A stretch of 64,000 bases of DNA. Origin: OLB4 sp002050165. GTDB taxonomy: Bacteria; Bacteroidota; Ignavibacteria; Tepidaquicellales; Tepidaquicellaceae. The notes beneath the pieces are model-generated. The model saw only the letters and a list, made by a program, of their open reading frames with translations. It was not told the DNA's origin and did not search any database. The DNA lies in contig SZPC01000008.1 in the NCBI GenBank assembly GCA_030263475.1, positions 68,949 to 132,948 on the forward strand, given 5' to 3'. Below are positions 24,158-33,233 of this stretch, in pieces. The position numbers were made by a program, and so were the translations under genes. Each line of letters begins with the position of its first letter. Position 1 is the stretch's first letter.

Positions 24158-25669
24158 TTATTTGAAAAACTCTTCTTCGATATCATCAAATCCTGAACCT
24201 GATCTGAACATACTTCCGACCATATCTTTATATGAAGTAACCGATTCGAGCTCATCTTTGGCTATTTTTGAATTTTGGTGAAGCCCGTCAAGAACAAATT
24301 CCATCAGCGATGCAAGTTCAAGATCCGATTCGTAATAGTTTTGATAACTACTTACAAACTTTTTCAAACCGTTTACTTTACAAAGTTCTCGATAGTAATC
24401 TTCGAACTTCATTGAATCGGATAATGTAATCGTTCCACCATCCTGAAACCATTCTACAATGTCGCTGTATTCATCACGAAGTCTTGATTCATTTTGTTTT
24501 CGTTTTTTCAGCGGGTCCGGGAAATACTTTTTATAAACCTCCCGAACGGATTTTGATATTATTGCTTTAGCGACTTTAACCGCGCCTTCCTGTTCTCCTT
24601 CGAATACGAGTTCGATTTTACCGGTGATGCCAGGGATAATTGAATTGAGATCCGAAATTCTCGGCATTACAATGTTGCTCCGGTTTATCAAAGCCCTCCT
24701 CTCGGCGTTACTGATGAGGTTTTCAATTGAGGAAATTGTCAATCGGGCGCTAACCCCCGATTTCTGATCCACATATTCACTTTGTCTCGCCTGAAATGCT
24801 GACATCTCGATGATCTCCTTGAAATAGTGGGGAATGATTACTTTTGATTTATCGTTTCTGTTTACCCAAGACTCTGACTCCGTTATCGATATCCCGTCTT
24901 CAAGTTTGCGCGGATAATGAGTAATTATCTGTGAATCTATTCTGTCTTTTAGCGGTGTGATTATATTCCCGCGATTTGTATAATCTTCCGGATTTGCAGT
25001 GAACACGATTAAAACATCAAGCGGGATTCTGATATTAAAGCCGCGAATCTGAATATCTTTTTCCTGAAGTATGTTTAACAACCCTACCTGTATTCTCGGT
25101 TGAAGATCTGGCAATTCGTTTATCACGAATATGCCGCGGTTAGTTCTCGGAATAATCCCAAAGTGTATAGCTCCCTCATGTGAGTAGTGTAGGCGTTGGT
25201 TTGCAGCTTTGATAGGATCAATATCACCGATTAAATCTGCGATATTAACATCGGGAGTTGCAAGCTTTTCACCGTAACGTTGCGAACGATGTATCCATTC
25301 AATTTCGGTCTCATCGCCCATTTCATTCACCATATCAACCGCATACTTCGAAATCGGGTTGAAGGGGTTATCGTTAATCTCAGATCCTTTTATAATTGGG
25401 ATGAATTCATCGAGAAGTTCGGGGAGTAACCGAGCAATGCGGGTTTTCGCCTGTCCGCGTAAACCAAGTAATATGAAATCATGCCGGGCAAGGAGAGCGT
25501 TTTGAATTGCAGGAATTACTGTCTCATTATATCCGATAATATCTCTGAATATTTCCTCTTTATCGTTGATTTTTGAAATCAGGTTTGACCTTATTTCGTC
25601 TTTTACGGACAAGACATTGTACCCGGATTCCTTTAATCCTGCTATCGTTTTGATTGACACTAAATCCAT
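24158..25669 (-). CDS. MoxR/magnesium-chelatase subunit I-like AAA+ ATPase
   Basis: This 503-residue protein has an AAA+ domain of the ChlI/BchI-MoxR clade. Walker A is LLGLRGQAKTRIAR (near residue 70), Walker B is RGIFVINELPDL (near 180), the sensor region is VLIVFTANPEDYTNRGNIITPLKDRI, and the lid follows (RQSEYVDQKSGVSARLTISSIENLISNAERRA). Walker B ends in NE where most relatives have DE, although NE occurs in the ChlI clade. A C-terminal extension of about 130 residues is mostly helical. Such ATPases usually act with a VWA-domain partner in metal insertion or complex remodelling; none is present here. It lies between the CBS-domain and dps genes, all leftward. Confidence 0.85.
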   Translation of the reverse strand: MDLVSIKTIAGLKESGYNVLSVKDEIRSNLISKINDKEEIFRDIIGYNETVIPAIQNALLARHDFILLGLRGQAKTRIARLLPELLDEFIPIIKGSEINDNPFNPISKYAVDMVNEMGDETEIEWIHRSQRYGEKLATPDVNIADLIGDIDPIKAANQRLHYSHEGAIHFGIIPRTNRGIFVINELPDLQPRIQVGLLNILQEKDIQIRGFNIRIPLDVLIVFTANPEDYTNRGNIITPLKDRIDSQIITHYPRKLEDGISITESESWVNRNDKSKVIIPHYFKEIIEMSAFQARQSEYVDQKSGVSARLTISSIENLISNAERRALINRSNIVMPRISDLNSIIPGITGKIELVFEGEQEGAVKVAKAIISKSVREVYKKYFPDPLKKRKQNESRLRDEYSDIVEWFQDGGTITLSDSMKFEDYYRELCKVNGLKKFVSSYQNYYESDLELASLMEFVLDGLHQNSKIAKDELESVTSYKDMVGSMFRSGSGFDDIEEEFFK

Positions 25670-25730
25670 CGAAATGTAATTGGGGTATTTTTAGAATGTA
25701 ACAATAAAGTCAGGCAATAAATTCAATTTT

Positions 25731-26162
25731 TTAACCCGAGTACTGAATGTAAAAATTCAGCATTTCAATTTTCTCTTCTTTTTCATTCAATATATCAACG
25801 AGTAAATCCCTCATTGAAACCATTCCGAGAAGCTCAGTACCTTCCCTGACCGGCAGGTGACGGATGTTCTCCTGTTTCATTATTTTCAATCCGTAATCGG
25901 GAGTATCATGAGATTCAACTACAATGACGGTTTTTGTCATTATATCTCCAACCTTTGTTTGAGACATATCGAGGCTTTTTACAACGCACCGCCTGATAAT
26001 GTCTCGTTCGGATATTATGCCTGACAAATTGTTTTTTTCGCTGATGACCGGAAGCGCGCCAATGTTGTGGATATCCATATAGGTTGCAGCCTGAAGTACT
26101 GTCATGTCCGGCTTTACAAAATATAACCTCTGATCAGCGATTAACTCCTTTAAGGTACGCAT
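25731..26162 (-). CDS. Protein with two CBS domains
   Basis: This 143-residue protein is essentially a tandem CBS pair. The first repeat is VKPDMTVLQAATYMDIHNIGALPVISEKNNLSGIISERDIIRR, the second ESHDTPDYGLKIMKQENIRHLPVREGTELLGMVSMRDLL. CBS pairs bind adenosine nucleotides and act as energy or ligand sensors. No catalytic domain is attached. It is 61 bases upstream of the AAA+ ATPase gene on the same strand. Confidence 0.92.
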   Translation of the reverse strand: MRTLKELIADQRLYFVKPDMTVLQAATYMDIHNIGALPVISEKNNLSGIISERDIIRRCVVKSLDMSQTKVGDIMTKTVIVVESHDTPDYGLKIMKQENIRHLPVREGTELLGMVSMRDLLVDILNEKEEKIEMLNFYIQYSG

Positions 26163-26226
26163 GATGATCCCCCTTTTTATTGCAAACTACAAAATTATTT
26201 GATATAACTCAAGGTGTGTGTGAAAA

Positions 26227-26481
26227 TTAAGATGTAATAATTTTTCGTTCGGTAAATACTTCATTTATTTCCAAATCCTCTATGCTGTCCGGTTTATAGT
26301 ATTCGATAATTTCAATGAGATTTTCTTTAGCGCGTGTAAAAATGTTGCGGATGTCAATATTTGAGTAATTAACCAGAAAGATTATTACAAAGAAATGAAT
26401 TACGACAGAATACCAAATGGCGACGTAGTTCCGTTGAACCTGATGGTGCCTGAGTTTCGGTATCAGTTCAGGGTTGTTCAC
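26227..26481 (-). CDS. Small hypothetical single-pass membrane protein
   Basis: This is an 84-residue frame beginning at GTG 26481 (MNNPELIPKLRHHQVQ). One hydrophobic helix (about residues 21-38, AIWYSVVIHFFVIIFLV) is followed by an acidic tail (IEDLEINEVF). No family is recognised. It is on the same strand as its neighbours, 64 bases upstream of the CBS protein and 133 downstream of the YIP1 gene. Coding status is likely but not certain, given its size and the GTG start. Confidence 0.5.
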   Translation of the reverse strand: MNNPELIPKLRHHQVQRNYVAIWYSVVIHFFVIIFLVNYSNIDIRNIFTRAKENLIEIIEYYKPDSIEDLEINEVFTERKIITS

Positions 26482-26614
26482 TTCTTACGCTTGTAAAATT
26501 ATTGTTTTCAAAAAATGACTATACGATAACATCGTCTCCTGGAAAGTTCAGTACTGAGATTAAATTCAGTATTGCTGTTTCCGTTTGCACAATTTTTTAA
26601 CGTGTTGATACAAA

Positions 26615-27418
26615 TCAGAACATACTGCCAAATACTACAGTGAATAGAGCTACAAAAATCAACCATACAATCCATAAACCGAAAACCAATCCATAAGATT
26701 TCCCGGTGGAAATATTCCCGATTTTAACCAAACCAATCGAAATTACAACATAAGCCCAAATGGTAAAAGCATCTATGCTTGAAAGAATACTGTAACCAAT
26801 ATCACCTGCAGAGCTTTTATTTATCAATAAAGCCGGACTAATAGTTTTAATTTCACCGAGCATTAATGAAATTGCAATTGAAACAATTCCACCGATTGCG
26901 GTAATAATCGAAGCACTTCCAACGACATTCAGTATATTTTGGAAAGACATATCAGATTTAAAGATTTTCATGCCGATGAACAGAGCTAATGACAGAACGA
27001 AGAAAACTGCAATTACAAAAATGGTTGAACTTGCATAACTCGTAATTTTAAACAAAATGCTTTCGGGGTTAGTGAATTTTTTCTGCATTTCGAGCGCCTG
27101 ATCAGCCTGCTCTCTTGTGATTTCGCCTGACTTGATTTGTTCTTCGAGTTTTGTTCTAGTCTTTTCAAGCGATTCATCCATTTTTTTTTGAATTAATTCA
27201 GGATTTTGAAAAGATAAGAAAATGCTTATTCCATTTAGAATTAATACTATCAGAATAGGAATTAACCAATAGTTAGCCGGTCTTGAAATTGCCATCTCAC
27301 TATAAGTCTCCCCGGGTGAAGATAAAACTCCTGAAATAATATCTCCGGCTGACATCTTCGGTAAAAGCGCATCTGGTGTGTGTTCCGATTGACGGATGTT
27401 TTGATTATTTTCTTCCAT
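26615..27418 (-). CDS. YIP1-family membrane protein
   Basis: This 267-residue inner-membrane protein has five hydrophobic helices and the YIP1 opening block AGDIISGVLSSPGETYSEM. Between helices one and two is a charged helical insert (about residues 80-118, KKMDESLEKTRTKLEEQIKSGEITREQADQALEMQ) that probably forms a coiled coil. The C-terminal part with GKSYGLVFGLWIVWLIFVALF is typical. The role of bacterial YIP1 proteins is unknown. It begins two bases after nadD and is the last gene of the long leftward operon that starts with the biotin carboxylase. Confidence 0.8.
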   Translation of the reverse strand: MEENNQNIRQSEHTPDALLPKMSAGDIISGVLSSPGETYSEMAISRPANYWLIPILIVLILNGISIFLSFQNPELIQKKMDESLEKTRTKLEEQIKSGEITREQADQALEMQKKFTNPESILFKITSYASSTIFVIAVFFVLSLALFIGMKIFKSDMSFQNILNVVGSASIITAIGGIVSIAISLMLGEIKTISPALLINKSSAGDIGYSILSSIDAFTIWAYVVISIGLVKIGNISTGKSYGLVFGLWIVWLIFVALFTVVFGSMF

Positions 27419-27420
27419 TA

Positions 27421-28002
27421 TTATCTCCTATACAAATTATTTTTATTAATGTAATTTTCTACCTGCGGGCTGACAAGATATCTTACACTTTTACGCTCTT
27501 TAATCCTTTGTCTAATCTGAGTTGAAGAAAGTTCAATATTTGTTACTTTTACGAAATCAGCGGGGATGATTTCAGATGATTTTCGGGGATGCATTTTAAC
27601 CCCGCCCCGGTTCATCACAACAAGTTTTGCGAGCTCTAAAATTTGTTTGTACTCGTGCCACTTTCTGAATTGGTTATATTGGTCGGCACCGATTATGAGC
27701 TTTAGTTTGTTGCCGGCATGGGAGTTTGCCAATTCCCTTATTGTATTTATAGTATATGTAACCTTTCCTGCATGCTTAGATTCGATGTTGGATACAGAAA
27801 AAATCACATCGGTAAAAGTTTTCTTACACATTTCAAACCTGTGAATCGGATCCGGTAAACTTTCATTGTCTTTTAATGGTGAGATTGAGGAAGGTATTAC
27901 GATTATCTTGTCAACGTTGGTTTGTTCAAAGACATCCCGCGCCGCAATGTAATGTGCTACATGTGGCGGATTAAATGAACCACCGAAAATACCATAGATC
28001 AT
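27421..28002 (-). CDS. nadD: Nicotinate-nucleotide adenylyltransferase
   Basis: This 193-residue enzyme makes deamido-NAD from nicotinate mononucleotide and ATP in NAD synthesis. The nucleotidyltransferase signature GIFGGSFNPPHVAHY at the N-terminus (HxxH-like HVAH), IIGADQYNQFRKWHEYKQIL in the middle, and SSTQIRQRIKERKSVRYLVSPQVENYI at the end are the conserved NadD blocks. Length is standard. It sits inside a polysaccharide operon, 11 bases after the GT9 gene and two before the YIP1 gene. Confidence 0.95.
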   Translation of the reverse strand: MIYGIFGGSFNPPHVAHYIAARDVFEQTNVDKIIVIPSSISPLKDNESLPDPIHRFEMCKKTFTDVIFSVSNIESKHAGKVTYTINTIRELANSHAGNKLKLIIGADQYNQFRKWHEYKQILELAKLVVMNRGGVKMHPRKSSEIIPADFVKVTNIELSSTQIRQRIKERKSVRYLVSPQVENYINKNNLYRR

Positions 28003-28013
28003 GTTATTAAATG

Positions 28014-29066
28014 TTATAAAATTTCGAATAATTTATCAACATCCAAATCTTTAATACATCGGTGATGTTTTTCATGGCATAAAAATTTATTTCCTTGCCA
28101 GTATTTTCTATTAGTCCGGCTCACTGCAATAGTGTGATTGAAGCATGGTGAACAGTTTATTTTATGAACCAACGGGAAAAAATTACCAGTATTAAGCGGA
28201 CCGAACACATCCGGATCAGTTGGCCCGAAAATACCGATAGTTTTAATTCCAAGCGCATTTGCAATATGCAAAGAACCTGTGTCGTTTCCTATGAATTTAT
28301 CACACGCATTGATTTCATTTATACCGATGTTAATTTTAAAAAAACCTGGTTGAAAAAACTTGTCCTGATATTTTTCATCTTCATATTTACCTTCAAAGAA
28401 GATTACGGAATAGTCGGGAAATTTTTTTACAATTGTATAGCCGACAGTTTTAAATTTCTCCAATTCCCATCGTTTCAATCTCATATCCATTCCGGGGTTT
28501 ATTCCGCCAAACGGGAAAATGCCAATAACAGAATTTCCCAACGGAATCCCAATCCGGTTTCTCATTACTGCTTTCGAGACAGTGGCTTTAATTCCTACCT
28601 CAAAATTATCCGTATTTAAACCGCACGAAGCAAGTATTGAAAGATATCGTTGCGCCTCGTGAGTTTTGTCGTCGAAACCGGAAGCTATGTTCACGTGCTT
28701 TGTCTCACTGAACCCAAGGCGGTACTTTATTCCGGCAAGATAAGTAAGACAACCGAAAGCATTGTTCCGGTGACCTATGAGTGCAAAATCGAATTTCCTT
28801 TTGATTAGCTTATTTATAAGCCAGATTGCTGTCGAAGCTTTCTGGAAAAGGTTTCGGGAAAAGGTATTGTTAACTACGATGAAATCATCGAAATCGGTGA
28901 GGTGTACTTTTAATGGCTCTACCCATTTATCAGCGAGCAATGTAATTTTTGCATCCGGAAAATTCTGTTTTATAATATTAACTGCAGGCAGGATTTGAAC
29001 TACATCACCGAGGCAGCACATTTTTATTACAAGGATATTTTTTATATCAGAATTTATCAGGTTCAT
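28014..29066 (-). CDS. Glycosyltransferase family 9 (heptosyltransferase-like)
   Basis: This 350-residue enzyme is of the ADP-heptose:LPS heptosyltransferase superfamily. The N-terminal ILVIKMCCLGDVVQILPAVNIIKQNFPDAKITLLAD is the GT9 start block. GNDTGSLHIANALGIKTIGIFGPTDPDVFGP near the C-terminus is the sugar-nucleotide binding block. The CSPCFNHT and FLCHEKHHRCI segments supply cysteines often seen in this family. The ATG at 29066 is preferred over an upstream in-frame start at 29099: it overlaps the upstream gene's stop as ATGA, indicating translational coupling. It probably adds a sugar to lipopolysaccharide core or a related glycan at the inner membrane. Confidence 0.88.
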   Translation of the reverse strand: MNLINSDIKNILVIKMCCLGDVVQILPAVNIIKQNFPDAKITLLADKWVEPLKVHLTDFDDFIVVNNTFSRNLFQKASTAIWLINKLIKRKFDFALIGHRNNAFGCLTYLAGIKYRLGFSETKHVNIASGFDDKTHEAQRYLSILASCGLNTDNFEVGIKATVSKAVMRNRIGIPLGNSVIGIFPFGGINPGMDMRLKRWELEKFKTVGYTIVKKFPDYSVIFFEGKYEDEKYQDKFFQPGFFKINIGINEINACDKFIGNDTGSLHIANALGIKTIGIFGPTDPDVFGPLNTGNFFPLVHKINCSPCFNHTIAVSRTNRKYWQGNKFLCHEKHHRCIKDLDVDKLFEIL

Positions 29067-30169
29067 TCTGTAATTAATTTCATTGTTAAATCGTCCCAAC
29101 TAAGCAAATTACTCGTATCAATGCTTTCTCGATTAAAGTGTAACGCTGAATCAATCGCCTGTATTATACTTTTCTCATTCCTGTATTCATAATAAATAAA
29201 ATTATCCCGGTCACTCCTTATAAATCCGGGAGATATTATTGGTAACCTGCAATAAGTATATTGCATTACCTTCAAACTATCAGAAAAAGATTCTGCACCT
29301 TTTGAATATTCAAGGGTATGTAATCCGGCGTCTGCAAACTTTACAAATGGTATTGTATCGTTAAAGTTCCTTTCACTGTAGTAGATAATGTTATCCGATA
29401 AAACCTCTCGATTGATACCGCCAATTATATGAAACTTAATCTCAGGATATACACCGGAGGCTGTACGCAAAAAATTAAAATCGAAATAGGAATTTCCAGT
29501 GAACACGAAATTATTATTTTGTGAATAAGGATTCATATTGGTTTCATCAAACTTGTTCTTGTCAATTCCGTGAAAGTGGAGGCGGGTATTTTTATTCGCT
29601 CTAAATTTATTAAAGATAAATTTTGATGGCACTGATACGAGATCAAATTTTCCGGCAATTTCCTTTTCGTGTTGAATGATAAACGGGGGTTGATTTTGAA
29701 ACTCAATGTCGTCGGATACCCTGTAAATAAATTTCGCATCCGGGTTAATTGACATGAGCGAATCAAACCAGAGTAATCCGGGGAAACTCTCAAAGATAAT
29801 CAGTTCGCTTTTGCCAATTGCATTAATTAAATCAGTGAAAGGAAGCAACAAGTCCCGATAATTTCTAAAAATCAACGATGAATAATTATTCAGGATCGAA
29901 TTTCTCATATTTACCGGGTGCAGAGTATTGAACGCGACGAATGTTGAGAGTTTATCATTAACTTTTACCAGTTTATTTTTTGGTGCAGTTTTAATCAATG
30001 GTGTCCTGTAGTCTCCCTTTATGTAAGATAGGAAACTTGCCGAACCGGTAACGAACGTAACATGGTAACCGAGACCCATTAGCGATTCCGCAATCTTGTG
30101 AAAACCCGCTTTCCGCTTAGATTTCCAGAGATGAAATGAAATGAGTACCGCAGATTTATTAAACGCCAT
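29063..30169 (-). CDS. Glycosyltransferase (GT-B fold, GumK-like)
   Basis: This is a 368-residue protein from the ATG at 30169, which follows a GGAAGAAAG tract; a longer TTG-started version would overlap asnB more. The N-terminal SAVLISFHLWKSKRKAGFHKIAESLMGLGYHVTFVTG is a GT-B first half resembling GumK-type glucuronosyltransferases. Later FVFTGNSYFDFNFLRTA and FADAGLHTLEYSKGAESFSDSLKVMQYTYCRLPIIS form the donor-binding half (the usual E-x7-E region is replaced by SDSLKVMQY). The donor and acceptor are unknown. The gene overlaps asnB by 11 bases and the GT9 gene by four. Confidence 0.75.
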   Translation of the reverse strand: MAFNKSAVLISFHLWKSKRKAGFHKIAESLMGLGYHVTFVTGSASFLSYIKGDYRTPLIKTAPKNKLVKVNDKLSTFVAFNTLHPVNMRNSILNNYSSLIFRNYRDLLLPFTDLINAIGKSELIIFESFPGLLWFDSLMSINPDAKFIYRVSDDIEFQNQPPFIIQHEKEIAGKFDLVSVPSKFIFNKFRANKNTRLHFHGIDKNKFDETNMNPYSQNNNFVFTGNSYFDFNFLRTASGVYPEIKFHIIGGINREVLSDNIIYYSERNFNDTIPFVKFADAGLHTLEYSKGAESFSDSLKVMQYTYCRLPIISPGFIRSDRDNFIYYEYRNEKSIIQAIDSALHFNRESIDTSNLLSWDDLTMKLITE

Positions 30170-32111
30170 AGACTTTCTTCCAAATTGCAAAGTTTATGAA
30201 TCGCCAAAAATTTGTTATTCCGCATCGCTCCTGAGAATTGAAGATTGAGTCCCAGTCTGTTTTAATTGCATCTATTTTAAAATAATCATTCAAATCGTTC
30301 GTAAAATAATCACGGAAATTATCTTTAAGCGTATTGAGCCAGTAATATTCCGGCGTAGCAAAACCAAGTTTATCGGTCCGCAACCTTATCTTATCCGGAA
30401 TGATTCCTTTCATTGATTCTCTTAAGAGGTATTTTGTCCATCCATCTCTTATCTTGTAAGAGGCGGGGATGTTAAAAACGTATTGGATCAGGTCAATATC
30501 ATCGGCGAACGGTGTACGCGCTTCAATCGAAAAGTGCATTGAATTCCTGTCTTCATATTTTAAAAGTTCCCCGAGACTTGAAAATGTGAACTGGTCGTGG
30601 AGCGAACTATTAAGAGTTGAAAATTCTTTTAATTTTGAAATTCCGAGTCGCATCACATGCCGGTTGTAAAGTAAATTGTTCAAATAATTTATTTCCTGAT
30701 CCTTTTTCCTCAATAAAAAGCGCTTTAATTTAGTTGGTAGAAAAATTTTTGCAAAACTTATCGTTAATGTTCTCAATAATATTTGACTGCTGACAGGGGA
30801 GTTCCCAATGTTTCGATATTCATTTAATATAGACCTGAAATCCAGATTACGAATCATCTCGTTGTAATACGGTCGTAGAAAATATGAGTAACCCGTAAAA
30901 AGTTCATCACCCCCCTGCCCGTCTAAAAGAACTTTTACTCCGTTTTCCGATGCCAGCTTCATTACACGGTATTGAGTATAAATGGTAGTAGAACCAAAGG
31001 GGACATCCTGAATGTAAACAAGTTTTTCAATATCCTCCATTAGTTCGTATGCAGTTGGCATCGTTTTGAGCCATTCAACGTTTGCGGATTCGGCTACGAT
31101 GCCCGCCCATATTGTTTCATCAATATCGGTATTCGGAAACGAAGCAGTGAATACTTTTTGATGCTCGCCAATTTGAGAAATACTTTTTTTATTTAGCAAT
31201 GAATTTATCGTACACACGATCGCAGAACTGTCAACCCCTCCACTCAGGCAAGAACCAACTTTTACATCCGATCGCAAACGGATATTTACAGCATTAAAAA
31301 TTTTATTCCGGATAATTTCTGAATATTCTTTTGCCTTCTGCGAACTAAATTTTTCCCATTTATCAATGTATGAAAGAGTGAAATATTTTTCTTTAATGAA
31401 CTTGAAATTTGAAAGATCAAGCGTAAAAGAACCAGATGGTTGGAGTTCGGAAATATTATTGAACATTGTTATGCAATTATCCTGAACTCTACCGGTTGAA
31501 ATGTAATCAAACGCTGCGATTGGGTTTATCCCTTTACGAAAATACGGTAGTTTCAGCAATGCTTTAATTTCTGAAGCGAAGCAAAAATATGAACCGTCGA
31601 AAAAATAATAAAACGGTTTCACGCCGAATCTATCCCTTGAACCGAATATGAGATTACGTTCAGAATCCAGAATAACAAATGCCCACATTCCGTTCAACAT
31701 ATCGAGACAATTCTTCCCGTACTCCATATATAAATAGAGCAAAACTTCGGTATCAGATTCAGACCTGAATACATATTTGTCAGAAGGTAGCATTTGCCGA
31801 AGTTCGATGTAGTTGTAAATTTCTCCGTTAAAGATTAAGTGGTATCTGCCGGAATCATCGTGAAATGGTTGGTGCGCAGAATCACTCAGATCGAGTATAG
31901 AAAGCCGACGGTGTCCAAAATACAGATTGCATCGGTGTTCAGACATTACATCTTCCTTCCGTTTGTAATTTGAAATTTCTTTAGTTTCGGAATTGTAGGA
32001 TAAATAACCCTCATCATCAGGTCCGCGGTGGGCAATTATTTCGTTCATTAATATAATTAACGAACTATCAACCGAATTATTTTTTGAAACTATGCCGGAG
32101 ATTCCGCACAT
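30159..32111 (-). CDS. asnB: Asparagine synthase (glutamine-hydrolysing), surface-glycan type
   Basis: This 650-residue two-domain enzyme has an N-terminal Ntn glutaminase with catalytic Cys2 (MCGISGIVS), RGPDDEGYLS, LIFNGEIYNYIELR and RSESDTEVLLYLY. The synthetase domain follows with SCLSGGVDSSAIVC as the PPi loop and LDGQGGDELFTGYSYFLRP. It could make asparagine or amidate a sugar acid or polymer. Copies inside polysaccharide clusters, as here between two glycosyltransferases, are common and often act on glycan uronic acids (inference). The start is three bases after the upstream glycosyltransferase gene. Confidence 0.92.
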   Translation of the reverse strand: MCGISGIVSKNNSVDSSLIILMNEIIAHRGPDDEGYLSYNSETKEISNYKRKEDVMSEHRCNLYFGHRRLSILDLSDSAHQPFHDDSGRYHLIFNGEIYNYIELRQMLPSDKYVFRSESDTEVLLYLYMEYGKNCLDMLNGMWAFVILDSERNLIFGSRDRFGVKPFYYFFDGSYFCFASEIKALLKLPYFRKGINPIAAFDYISTGRVQDNCITMFNNISELQPSGSFTLDLSNFKFIKEKYFTLSYIDKWEKFSSQKAKEYSEIIRNKIFNAVNIRLRSDVKVGSCLSGGVDSSAIVCTINSLLNKKSISQIGEHQKVFTASFPNTDIDETIWAGIVAESANVEWLKTMPTAYELMEDIEKLVYIQDVPFGSTTIYTQYRVMKLASENGVKVLLDGQGGDELFTGYSYFLRPYYNEMIRNLDFRSILNEYRNIGNSPVSSQILLRTLTISFAKIFLPTKLKRFLLRKKDQEINYLNNLLYNRHVMRLGISKLKEFSTLNSSLHDQFTFSSLGELLKYEDRNSMHFSIEARTPFADDIDLIQYVFNIPASYKIRDGWTKYLLRESMKGIIPDKIRLRTDKLGFATPEYYWLNTLKDNFRDYFTNDLNDYFKIDAIKTDWDSIFNSQERCGITNFWRFINFAIWKKVYGV

Positions 32112-32114
32112 CGC

Positions 32115-33233
32115 CTAAATTTCTTTAAAGAGATTTAACAAAATAGTTTTGTTTGCTTCCGATGCCAGAACTCTTGCCGAGTTATGGGAATTAGCTTTCC
32201 ATTGAATGATTTGTTCATTTGTAATTGAATTAATTTCTTTAGCAATCTCGGAAGGTTTAAAAGATTTCGTAACATAACCAAGCTTATAGCGGTTAATAAA
32301 ATCAGCCATCTCCGGCGATGGACCTGTAATTATAGCTAATCGCGATTGGATAAACTCGAAAAACTTATTCGGTAGTGCGAACTTATAATTAAAGTTTGTA
32401 AACGGTAAAATGAAAATTCCAGCATCGTATTTATTCGAAAACGGGATAATTTGATTGAAGCTGACGGGTTCGATCATATTAATCTTTCCACTATTCTCTG
32501 TTTGTAATTTTAATTCATCAAAATATTTTTCGTCGTTCGGAATGAGCATTAAATCAAGACTAAACCTATCATCCAGCATCTTAGCTACCTCAATCATCAG
32601 TTCAATTCTGCGCGATCTTATTGCAACGCCATGATGAATTAGCCGTATTTTACTGCCTGCAGGTTTCATAGGTTGAAGGTTTGAATATGTCGCTGCGTTA
32701 GTGATTACAACCGGTTTCCTGTTGAAATGTTTCTGATATTCTGTTGCAATACCCTCGCAAACTGTAGTGATATTCTTTAGTAAAGGAAAATATCTTTTAC
32801 ACTGGTGAATAGCGAATCCACGGTGGAGTAATCTCCAACTGAATTTATCTTCAAACTCAGCCGGCGCATATTCATGGAAATCACAATAAATATTTTTGCT
32901 TTTGAAAAGCTTGAAAGCGATAGGCAGAGAATCCAGATCATTTGCAAGAATGAAATCAAATTTGACTGAAGGACAATCTATTTTCAACTTATATCTTGTA
33001 ATATAATTTTCAAGCATCCTGTATGCCCTGAATAACCTGAGTATCAGAACGGGTATTCGGGAGAGAACGGATTTATTTATTGTAATTGGCAAAAACCTGT
33101 CCTTCGGAACTCTTGAATTTTCCAAGCCGCAACACCACAACTCATATTCATCTTTCAGGAAATTAATTTGCCTAATTACACGCGGATCACGATCCTGATT
33201 AGTTGTCGAGATTATCAACAGTGATTTCTTCAC
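32115..33233 (-). CDS. Glycosyltransferase family 4-like protein
   Basis: This 372-residue GT-B-type protein has an N-terminal LLIISTTNQDRDPRVIRQINFLKDEYELWCCG (a DPRVxR opening often seen in GT4), a middle FDFILANDLDSLPIAFKLFKSKNIYCDFHEYAPAEF, and a C-terminal KIRLIHHGVAIRSRRIELMIEVAKML donor region followed by FALPNKFFEFIQSRLAIITGPSPEMADFI (the PNKxxEF motif of the donor site). It adds a sugar during surface-glycan assembly; the specificity is not readable. ATGA overlap with the flippase gene upstream places it firmly in the operon. Confidence 0.85.
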   Translation of the reverse strand: MKKSLLIISTTNQDRDPRVIRQINFLKDEYELWCCGLENSRVPKDRFLPITINKSVLSRIPVLILRLFRAYRMLENYITRYKLKIDCPSVKFDFILANDLDSLPIAFKLFKSKNIYCDFHEYAPAEFEDKFSWRLLHRGFAIHQCKRYFPLLKNITTVCEGIATEYQKHFNRKPVVITNAATYSNLQPMKPAGSKIRLIHHGVAIRSRRIELMIEVAKMLDDRFSLDLMLIPNDEKYFDELKLQTENSGKINMIEPVSFNQIIPFSNKYDAGIFILPFTNFNYKFALPNKFFEFIQSRLAIITGPSPEMADFINRYKLGYVTKSFKPSEIAKEINSITNEQIIQWKANSHNSARVLASEANKTILLNLFKEI

